Below are positions 34,927-44,544 of a stretch of 64,000 nt of DNA, piece by piece. The stretch covers positions 186,001 to 250,000 of the forward strand of contig MU858073.1 in NCBI GenBank assembly GCA_033297075.1, given 5' to 3'. Every line of letters begins with the position of its first letter. Within the stretch, counting starts at the first letter, position 1. Source of the stretch: Rhypophila decipiens. Its lineage: Eukaryota; Ascomycota; Sordariomycetes; Sordariales; Naviculisporaceae. Below the pieces are notes generated by a model. The model worked only from the letters and a program-made list of their open reading frames with translations, did not search any database and had not been told where the DNA came from. A program made the position numbers and the translations under genes.

Positions 34927-37900
34927 TTGAGTCTGTGCCTGTCTCCTTCTAGCAGCAGCAGCAAGAACCTCCCCAAGCCGATGCGTAACTATAACAACGG
35001 TATATCCCTTCTCGACAAAGACCTCTTGTACAATCTCACAGACCCTCTGCTCCGTGATATTGTCCAGGGAGGCGGTGACTTCATCTAGGAGGATTATTGG
35101 CTTTATTTTCTTCATGTTGCCACCACCACCCGTCTGATGAAATTGTGTTGTTTGAGCAGCCTGGCATTGGGCAATTCCCCTAGCTAAAGCGAGGAGTTGG
35201 GCTTGGCCGCCTGATAGAGTTGGGATCGAGGAGAATGGTTTGTTTAGGATTTTGGTTGCCTCGTCGTCGTTGTAAAGAGGACTATTGATTGTTTTGGTGG
35301 TCAGGAGAGGGGTGTGTTCACCTGGGAAATTGCCGTTGTTGTTTTCCGTTGACTCAGTTCTGTTGGTCGTGGTGCTTCCCTGGTTTGTCTTCAAGTCCTG
35401 CGTGGTGGAGGTAGGACCACATGCAAGAACCAGATGAGACCACAATCCAACCTGGTGCAGAATTTGAACTAATTCTTGTGTTGAGAGCAAACCAGATGGG
35501 TCAAGGTTGAAGCGCAGGCATGTTTCGTGGAGAAAATACGGATCTTGGGCGATTGTTACGAATAATATCTGTCGGACTGTTGCCAGGGGAAGGCGATTGA
35601 TGTCTATGCCGTTCACGGTTATGGTACCCGAGTTAATCTTGATGAGCCGGAGAAGGGCGAGTAGGATGGAGCTTTTGCCGCTGTGTTACGTGTCAGCGAC
35701 TGTAAAGCAAAGGGGATTCAGAATTTCAGAGTATAAATTCCAACTTACCTCCCTGTCCGGCCGCAGATTGCGACTGTCTCGCCAGGAGCAATACTTAGGT
35801 CAATATCACGTAGAGCTAACGAGTTCTCGCTGGAAAGTCCATAACATTAGCCTCACATCTTTAAAATGTACTAGTACCCACCTGATCAAAGAAGCCTTTG
35901 AGGAAAGGATGAAAAGAGAAAGAAATCTTACTTATAAGAAGCCGAAACACTTCTAAACTCCAAGCCCCCTTTCCCGGGGCAGGAAATCCTATCCCCGTCT
36001 TGTTCCTCAAATCCAACAATGCCATCATCCCATCCCATGTACTGTTCATGTTCATTTTCATCCTCCTCCCTTGGCGTCCCCTCCTCAACACTTCTAAGCC
36101 TCGAAACCGCGCCCAACGAAATCTCCAAATCAGTATAAACATCCACCAGTCTAAGCAAGGTAGTCTTGGTCACAAGCAAGACATTCAACGCCACACCAAT
36201 CTGGGCGCCTGTGGTAGTCCCTTTCAACATCACGGCAAGGGTAATCACCGCAACAGTAACACCTGCCCCTAAAAGATTGAGAACAACCCCCAGCCAGCGT
36301 TGTAAACAAAAGAGCAGATAAAACGGTTTTTGACTTAGGTCTAATGCCGTGATGTTTTCCCGTGTGATGGGGACATGCCATTTGAACGAGCGGATTGTTT
36401 CCGCGCCGTCGGCAGTCTCCAAAAGACTCGAGAAAACAGCAGATCGTGACTCTAACTCGATAATACGCATCTGGCGAGACGTCCGTAGGTAGATCTTTTG
36501 CACGATATACACGACAACGACACAGATAGGCAGGGTGAGGCTCATGAGCGGCTGGACAGCAAAGATAACCGAGGCTTGGAAGATGAGCTTGAAGACCTGG
36601 GTGCTAACAGCAGACAGTGAAGTCGCAATGTAGCCGTCTACAAGGCTGATATCCTGGCTGAAGTGGTTCAGTATGGTGCCGGTATCCGTCGTCGAAAAGT
36701 AGGCCAGCGGTGCGCCGAGGATTGTCTCCAGCAGACGACGATGCAGCATGATACTCGCCGCCGGGGCAACCCACAATAGCTGAGACCACATGATCCCGTT
36801 TGTAGAAATCCAAGCAGCCAGGGCAAGTAATGCGTATCCGGTGGCGTAAAAGGCAGTAGTAGTATGGTTGGAGTCTTGGTTTCTGGTGGCAGCATCCTCA
36901 GTCCACCATTTCATCCAGTACTGTGGGAAGGTCATGAAGAACGCTGTCGATGCTGTGCAGAAGAGCAGGAACATGATGCTTTTGTGTCCCGCGCTCGAGA
37001 AGTAATATCCTGCTCGGGTTTATAATTGACCGCGGTTAGTACAGGTCGCAGGCAAGATATGAGTGGGAAGGAAAGGGGCAGGGCCTGACGAACCGTATAA
37101 ACTCAAATCACCATCTCCTCGGGTTGTCTTCATATCGTCAGGGGACTTGGAGATTGTAACTTGTTGTTTCTGTTGGCCCCTTTCATACTCGTCGGCGTCT
37201 TCTTGTTTTGCTGCCGAGTTGCTCTTATGATCAGCGTCATGGGAATGAATGAGCCGGGAGATGTGCTGCCCGCTGGCCTTGAGCTTGCTCCAAGGTCCTT
37301 GCTCTTCGATACGACCACCGGTTTCGAGGACAACGACGTAGTCCGCCATGTGATAGTGTCTGGTTGAGCTCGTGATCCAAAACACCGTGGTCCCAAGCTT
37401 CCGAAATAGTCCGCGTGCGCCATCCGTGCCAGTGCCGAAGAGATTCTCGGCAACCTGTTTTTCAGTTCTTCCGTCTAGGGCGCTGAAGACATCGTCTAGG
37501 ACTGCAATTTCGCATCGTTGAAAGACTGCGCGAGCTAGAGCCACCCTTTGCCTCTGGCCACCAGACAAATTCATCCCCCCATCCCCAACAACGGTGCTAT
37601 CACCGTCGGGAAGCAACCCAAGGTCCTCGTCCAGACAACAAGCCTGTACAACGGTTTGGTACCACGCGGTATCTTGACCGTCATCGACATATCCCAAAGA
37701 CTTGGTTTCTGTCCCTGGCCCGTGAATCACCTCCCTAATGGTCCGATTTGGTAGCCAGGCTGTCTGCGCACAATAAGCTATCCTGCCGCCTATCGAGCAA
37801 GTTTCGACAATGCCGCTGAGACTGGGGAATTTCTCTCCCAGTATCGCTCGTGCAAGGGTTGTCTTTCCCGAGCCGACCGGTCCAGAGCATGCGACTATGG

Positions 37901-39809
37901 AGCCTTTGGGGATGTCGATGTTGATAGATGATAGGGCTGTTTGTCCGTTACTCCACGAGACATCCAAGCTTTTGACCAGGATGGCCGATGTTCTTTGGTC
38001 CCGATAGGTGTCATCATGGTCCAAGTCCGGACTGAGAACGGCGGGTCCATTTTGGAGGTAGGCCTGGATACGTTCGAAACTGGGATAGGCAGCCACGGCT
38101 TTGGGGATAATAGTCATGACCATATTCGCCGAGTGTGTGACCAAAGCGAGGATAGCGATAGTCGGAAAAGCCGTCTCGGGGTTCAGGGGCTCGCCCTTGA
38201 ACGACGCAACGACGGCAAACACAACAATGGTAATAACCGGCGCAAACATTCCTAGCGCATTGGCACTAGCATTATAAACAACCCTAATCCAACGAACCCG
38301 AGCAGCCTTGTCCAACTCGTCGTGGCGTAGCTCAAGAATCTGCTGCTCAACAGCGTCTTGCATACCCAGCATCTTGACCGTCTTGGCCGAGCTCAACACT
38401 GAAGAAGTCAGTGCGATACGCTTTCTCGTGGCCGCGTTCCATTCTGCCTGTCGAGTCTTGAGGTTCCGGGCCACATAGGCGTTGATTCGCGAGCAAGATA
38501 TGGTGATTAGGTGAGGCAATGGCCATACCCAGCCGACTTGTCTGGCTAGCATGACGGTGCCGATGATGACCTCGATCACACACGCCCATGTCATGTAAAA
38601 GGTCTCGACTGCGCCTTCGAGAGCCGCTACGTCGGTCGTTATCAGGGCCACGGGGGTACTGCTGCCGCCGCTGTCCTTGTGAGATGCATTTGCCGAGAGC
38701 AGTGAGTTTTGGTGGATCAAGCCGACGAGAGATCCGCGGACCATTATCTGGAGGCGGTTCAGGCCGAGCTGATATGCTCGAACGACAAACTAGAACATGG
38801 CTGTTATCGGGTGTTCGTAATGGGCGGGAAGGTCGTGTGAAAGGGGCAGATTAGACATACCGCATATCCCATATGCACAAAGATGGCTGCCAGCACGATG
38901 AAATAACCTTGATCCTGTGACGAACTGGGCGAGTTTAGAAAAGCAATAGAATACGTGATCAGCACAGGCTGACTGTAACGAAACAGGATAAGTAGTACCC
39001 TCCAGATCACGAGCAGGAGGCCAGGCTGGAGCAGACACTTGATCAGGGCGGTAAGAAGCCACGGCGAGGAGGCAGTATCTGAGCACCATATATCAAGGAT
39101 CTTCTCCCTGAGGACTCTCGATGATAGGCCATGGTCGATGTCTGGAAGTTCTTCATTGATCAGTGTACTTTTGTAGCCCTTGGCGAGGATGGTGTTCATC
39201 CACCACATCAAAGACCGTCCAAAGATGCTGCAAGTTTCTTCCGGGGGCAGGTTTTGCCATTCTTCTAGTAGCTCGGATCGTTTGTCAAGGAGTAATTCGG
39301 TGCATAAAACAAGTGCTTTGGCAGCCAGCTGCGGGATAAGATACAAGTGCTGCCCATTTTGTAGAAGGTATCGTAGAGAGGGCGCCGTAAGTTGGACCAG
39401 GTCAAGGCTAAGAGACGAGAGGAGGTAAAGAAGAATTAAGGTTGACGGTCTGACGGATCTCCTGTGCTCCAGCGAAGAGAGGAACACGAAAACGGAAGTT
39501 GCGATAGTGGGTACCACCGACAGATAGAGGCCCGAATTTTGGCGGTCATGGTATGGTACGAAGATTGTAATGACTTGTACCAAGACGAGGAGTGCGGCAA
39601 AACCCTACAGGCACAGAACCACATGAGAAAGAGACAAGAGGACGATTGTTTGCTAGCTCACTTACAAGCTTGGTCCGACCACGCCAACCACCAGTTTTGA
39701 CCTTGATAGTCTGTTGCGTGAGCCGATGAAGCCGGTATGGGAACAACAAGAGGAAAACAAGAGAGATAGGGTAAGAAATGATAGAGAGATATGAGTCCAA
39801 TGAAGCCAT
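34744..39809 (-). CDS. ABCC/MRP-type full ABC transporter (multidrug-resistance family)
   Basis: Six exons: 39666-39809, 38861-39604, 37094-38789, 35932-37009, 35749-35829 and 34744-35680 (1559 residues). Introns are 61, 71, 84, 102 and 68 bp and every phase closes. The N-terminus has several hydrophobic segments (TMD0-like), then a membrane domain, NBD1, a second membrane domain and NBD2: the ABCC layout. NBD1 has Walker A GPVGSGKTT (about residue 600), signature LSGGQRQR (about 702) and Walker B AVLDDVFSALD, with Asp where the catalytic Glu usually sits and Ser where the H-loop His usually sits (ITSSTRH). NBD2 has GRTGSGKSS, formed across intron 5 (about 1243), LSGGQ, ILLDEVTASLD and VTHR, so site 2 looks catalytic. 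NBD2 also has a low-complexity insertion before its signature and a Gln-Ala repeat after the H-loop. Exports unknown compounds across plasma or vacuolar membrane. Confidence 0.93.
34878..34941. repeat. Hexanucleotide microsatellite in the ABC transporter gene
   Basis: About ten imperfect copies of GAGCCT/GAGCTT on the plus strand. On the coding (minus) strand they encode a Gln-Ala dipeptide run near residues 1493-1515, between the NBD2 H-loop and the last beta strands. Unit length is a multiple of three, so copy-number change would keep the frame. Confidence 0.9.
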
Positions 39810-41378
39810 GGCCTTGTTTTGTCACCCTTCTCCGAACCCGTTCGAGATAAAGACGTTCGCCGGAAAGACCACCCGGGGACGTTATATTTACTTAGCTACC
39901 TGACCTCTAGCTCCTAGATATCTCAACACGGCACGCACCTGCAGTTACTTCCCGGATATCTTATACTACGAACCGTACATGCTCGGCAATGAGCAGCGAA
40001 AAGTGATTGGTGATTGTCCCCTGAAATACGAACAAGTATTATCCAGATGGATTTAGCATATTCCCTTCCCGTTGGCCTACTTATTGGCCGTATAGTTGCA
40101 GTTGGCTCATATGCAAGAAACTGTAGGGCTGGGTTCCATATTCATTCATGCTGCAATGATTCCACTTTGTGCTGATACTGTACCCCTATCCGCGTCAAGT
40201 TCGGTGTGTGCGGGGGAGTTCTTATCGTTCAGTGAGATTGAAGTGCATGAATTATCGGGTTCATACCGACGAAATTTCGTGCGACGATGATAAGTTATGG
40301 ATATAAAGACAGATGACTCGGAAAAGGCTCGCCACGAAAACGATTGGCATCATCGGTGTGAATGCAAAGAGAAAAGGGGTCCATCTGATGTTGAGGCTGA
40401 GCAACCCCTATTACCGGTAAGTGGGGTTCGCCGCTACAGTTTCACCAGAGAAAGGGCAATTTGGCCCAAAAGCCATTTAACAGCCCTCGGATATCGTGGT
40501 CAAAACAACAGGAAGCTCATGCTCTCCGATCTCTGCGAGCATAATTCCTTACAATTTTACAGCGGTTGTTTTCATAGAGTTCCTGGCTGCAAACTTGAGG
40601 CGCTCCCGCCTCTGACTAATGGGCATGTGACGCAATTGGGCTTTCAGTGCTGGTCCCAATTGACCGGAATCTTATAACTAAGGTACAGTACATGTCCCAC
40701 GGTTGTTGAACTCCGTATGAACAAAGTTTCGGCTTTCAAACAGACCTATACACTTCAATTGCTCGCTGCAGCTTTCCGTCCAGTTCATAGGTAACGAACT
40801 TTAACAGACATGAAAATTTAAAGATACAAATTCCAGAGCAGGCGGTTTGCGAAATTGAGCCCCAATTGGTGACATGCAGCCGTTGGGAGGGGTAAATCGC
40901 CCCTACAAATCTTCAGTCCAGCCTTCAGTGGCCATTTCAACCGCCGAAAAAGAGGCAACAATAGGGAGCTGCAGCGTGCACCTGCAATCTCAAGGGGAAG
41001 GACCTCAACCGGTGACCTCTAAACTCCAACAGCTGGTCAACAACTCTAAAAAATTCCCCCTCCCCATTTGTGTGAACCTTCTACTCGGCTGGATTCAGTG
41101 TTTGCTGTGACTGGAGAGTGGTCGCATTGACATTTTCGCTGCTGAGGAGTGCACTTTCGGTTCTGGTTCGCCAAACAAACTTTAGGCACCGTGGTCAGCT
41201 GTCCCAATTTCCAAAGTCTCTCCAGCACCACCAAATCCAATCCAGCGCAGCAGCACGATATCCAAAACCGCGACATTCTTTTCTTCCAGGACCAAAGGCA
41301 AGCGATCATTTTGGCCCAACGAGAGCATTTTTACGCCCCAGGATCATGTGCAGTGCATCATGATTACTTTGCTCCTCA
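39810..41378. other. Intergenic: divergent region of ABC transporter and SAS4
   Basis: About 1.6 kb between divergent starts. Short frames only. No repeat, RNA or clear regulatory site recognised. Confidence 0.6.
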
Positions 41379-43049
41379 ATGGCCATGACAACATCAATGA
41401 CCCGCTCGCGGCGAGCCGAGGGTCCCCGACACCCAACCCACTCACCAATTCGCTCCAAGATAATCGCGATCAGCCCCAATGCGAATCTCAATGGGGCAAC
41501 AAAACGAGGATATGACCAGATAGACCACGAAATTAATCACATCGTAACGAAAAGACCCAAGTTCACGACAAGTATCGCGGTCGAAATACCAGCGCCGCAA
41601 CTCGACGCGAGACATAAGCCCGCTACCACCAAACCCACGAGCCATGCTCACCACCAGAATCCCTCACGCGCCACACAACCAGCAGCCACGAAAGCCACAC
41701 CTCCGAGCGAACCAAAACCAGCACGCACGAAACATCAGGAAAAGGTGGCCAATGGACTCAAACACGAGTTGAATAGGCTCCAGTCTTCCCTGCCGGCAGA
41801 TGTCAAGAGCGAGGGCCGGAAGCTTCGGTCGCAAGAGCAGTCACGCTTCAAGAGCGAACTATCGACGTATTTTCCAGACTACGATGAGGTCATAGGGAAT
41901 GAACCCGAAGAAAAGCGTAGGTTGCAATTGCTCAATTCTAAACACATCCAATTCGTTGGTGTTGACTTACTGACATTCGCAATTTGTTTTGTAGATTTAA
42001 TAAGTGTCGACACACCCATCTTGATTGTCCCCGGCTCAGGGGCCGCCTCCACCCACCAGCCCACCCAGACACCTGACGAACAAAGTGGCGTGCAACCACC
42101 GACGACCGATCAAGTCTACCCAATTCGAGGCTATGGCGACCATCTTTTCGCCGACCTCTACGACTCGCAAAAAATAAATTTCAGCTTTCTCGAGTCACAG
42201 ATTCACAAGAAAAAGTCGCAAAAAGACCCACTGCCAGATTCAGTCTTTGAGCCTTGGCACAAAAAGGAGGAGCGTGCTGAGCGGTCTGCACGCAACACCG
42301 AGAAGGGGCGGGCGCAGCACGAAAAAGAACAGATTATTCGGCTGCTAGAGGGACTTCAGAGTCATGACTGGCTCCGTGTGATGGGTGTCAGTGGCATCAC
42401 TGAGAGCAAGAAAAAGACGTTTGAGCCCGCCAGAGACCACTTTATCAGAGGATGCCAGACAATCCTTGGCAAGTTCCGCCGATGGGCTGCTGAGGAGAAA
42501 CGGCGCAAGCGTGAGAAAGACCGCGCACACGCCGAGGCGGAAGCTCGGAAGAAAGCGGCCGAGCAAGAAGAACCGGAGGCCGATGCCGAGGAGGAAGAAG
42601 AACCCCAGATTGAGGAGGAAGACGAAGAAGATGAGGAAATCCCGGACAGCGACGGAGAAATCGACGACGACGAGCAGGATGAAAAGGCCGACGATAGTGA
42701 CGGCGACCCTCCCGACTACGACGTCGACGCCTCGATTGCCAAACAACTTCGCGAAGAAGCGATAGCCGCCGCGACGAAGAAGACACGATCAAGGCGTTCG
42801 AACGCGTCGCCTCAACCGATTCCGCAAGACGAGCCAGAGTTCAAGTCGTTTTTCAAAAAGCCACACGAGAGAGCACAGGCGCTGAACAAGAGTCGACGTC
42901 GAGGCCGGACGGCAAAGGCTTGGGGTGAGCCCGTCCCTGATGTGAGGCCGGCAGAGTTTGAATTGCCGGAGGAGCTCGAGGTCGATAACAGAGAATTCCA
43001 AATGTGGTGGGGACGAGAAAAACGCAACCGGAAGAGACGGAAGTCGTGA
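41379..43049 (+). CDS. SAS4: SAS4-domain protein (something about silencing 4, SAS acetyltransferase complex subunit)
   Basis: The whole span is open (556 codons), but I place an in-frame intron at 41917-41994 (78 bp: GTAGGT donor, CTGAC branch 18 bases from a TTTTGTAG acceptor). Exons 41379-41916 and 41995-43049 then give 530 residues. Splicing removes a hydrophobic stretch foreign to its surroundings and joins YFPDYDEVIGNEPEEK to HLISVDTPILIV. The SAS4 domain lies at about 220-345 (YPIRGYGDHLFADLYDSQKINF...WHKKEERAER...LQSHDWLRVMGV...KTFEPARDHFIRGCQTILGKFRRW). Then follow a basic coiled-coil stretch, a long acidic Glu/Asp run and a conserved-looking end around FELPEEL, MWWGREKR. The yeast relative is part of the SAS-I H4K16 acetyltransferase complex; a nuclear chromatin role is inferred. 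TAF2 follows on the same strand. Confidence 0.85.
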   Translation: MAMTTSMTRSRRAEGPRHPTHSPIRSKIIAISPNANLNGATKRGYDQIDHEINHIVTKRPKFTTSIAVEIPAPQLDARHKPATTKPTSHAHHQNPSRATQPAATKATPPSEPKPARTKHQEKVANGLKHELNRLQSSLPADVKSEGRKLRSQEQSRFKSELSTYFPDYDEVIGNEPEEKRRLQLLNSKHIQFVGVDLLTFAICFVDLISVDTPILIVPGSGAASTHQPTQTPDEQSGVQPPTTDQVYPIRGYGDHLFADLYDSQKINFSFLESQIHKKKSQKDPLPDSVFEPWHKKEERAERSARNTEKGRAQHEKEQIIRLLEGLQSHDWLRVMGVSGITESKKKTFEPARDHFIRGCQTILGKFRRWAAEEKRRKREKDRAHAEAEARKKAAEQEEPEADAEEEEEPQIEEEDEEDEEIPDSDGEIDDDEQDEKADDSDGDPPDYDVDASIAKQLREEAIAAATKKTRSRRSNASPQPIPQDEPEFKSFFKKPHERAQALNKSRRRGRTAKAWGEPVPDVRPAEFELPEELEVDNREFQMWWGREKRNRKRRKS

Positions 43050-44544
43050 ACACGGCTGTTGCAGAGGAGCATGGAATTTGGGAACGGCGATTCGGCGTAT
43101 AATGTGGATTTTCAAATTTCCATTGGACGTGGTGCATACTAGCAGGGAGTTAACCATGACTGACGCGCGGTACGTGTCAGTTCATATAGGTGTTGGAATT
43201 GGTACTATCGTCACACAGGTAGTTTTAAGATGCACAGAGCGGACATCTATCTTGTTAGACAGCATCACAGTGATTGTAAAACAATAAACGGCGAAACCTG
43301 ACGCGTTTCTGCAAACTCCTTGTCCATCTTTCACTTCTGGCTATATGTTTTAAAAAGCTCATTGAAAATATTGCCCAGAGCCTGAAATAAAAGGACGATG
43401 TAGTTATGGGTACCCTATTTTGAGCCTCAGTGCTCTGATTGCATTCAATTCGAACCTGAGAGCTCTGACGCCATTGTTTCCTCTTGTCTCGGCCTGGCAG
43501 CTGGCCCAAATTCAACAGGCGGCGAAGTGCGGGGAGCTGGAGTGGGCCAGAGTTATAGTTTCGGGTCTGTGCACGGTAACACCAAAAGGTACGTACACCT
43601 CTGCCGGGGTTTGTTTTCGAACAGACCAGGGGGGCCAGTTTGGTGGGAGATTTCTTGTCGTGACTAAACGCAGCCACTGATGTAAGTAGATCTTCTAGTA
43701 ATTTCTATAAAAAGTTACCTCCTTGCTACTCCCCGCTACTTTGTGTGAAAGCCCTGGTCTGTTCGAAAACAAACCCCGGTAGAGGTGTATACGTACCGAG
43801 ACCCACTCGGGAGAAAGCACAATGCGCCAAGCTCAATTGGCTCAACTGACCCACTTTCAACGGAGGCTCCTGTTCGTGATGCTTGCGCTTCTCGACCTCT
43901 CTGGTTCAGCAACCGTGACTGGCGACTGGTGTGTCCCTTGTGCTGTTGATGCCCGGACAAAACCTTTTACAACTACCTGCGGCAGCAGACAGGCCGATCG
44001 ATCACCAAACGGCTTGACAGCCCTCCGCCTTCGCTACTTTCGCTGTTTTCCTTTCCCCTGCAGGCGACTCTTGGACCCAAACTGCCTTCCTTCTTTTGCA
44101 GAGCAGGCGCGGGCGCGACTTTGGAGATTTGGGATGAATTTGGACCTCGCAGAGACCGCCAGCCATTTTTGCGACCACAGCTTTTTCCGCGCAAGCTCTC
44201 AACATTGAGCTGCTCCTCGAATTTTACCTTTAGGAGTCTTCCCTCGAACCTGAACTTTCTGCTGCCACCATTTGCGTCACCATTAACCTTTTCGCAAACC
44301 TTTGACCGGACCTGCCCATAAATCTTCATCTAACTCGACATTACGATAATCGCAGCGAACAAAACCAACTTCGGGTCGACGTCTTCACGCGCGCCATCTC
44401 TCTGCGATGGTACACTGATCTCTACCGACCCGGCGACCTCGTACAGGTCAAGCGCTCGTCTACGAGTTCAGCTGCCCCGGCAACAAACTTTATACTCCTT
44501 CCAGCATTTGATCACAGCCGCTCGACCAGCTGTCAGACCCGACA
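43050..44544. other. Intergenic between SAS4 and TAF2, with a long inverted repeat
   Basis: About 1.5 kb holding the SAS4 3' end and the TAF2 promoter and leader. The notable element is the inverted repeat at 43589-43798, described separately. The last 300 bases are C/T-rich, as expected before a fungal start codon. Confidence 0.6.
43589..43798. repeat. Inverted repeat, arms of about 43-47 bases, 120-base spacer
   Basis: The left arm (43589-43631) reads GTACGTACACCTCTGCCGGGG then TTTGTTTTCGAACAGACCAGG. The reverse complement of the right arm (43752-43798) is nearly the same, with one substitution and a 2-base insertion in its TATACACC part. A remnant of a small inverted-repeat element, or a functional hairpin, would both fit. 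Confidence 0.88.

Noticed and set aside
22221..39809. Idea of a secondary-metabolite cluster (SDR, ABC transporter)
   Set aside because: No backbone synthase, P450 or pathway regulator is present; the two genes are 11 kb apart with unrelated genes between.
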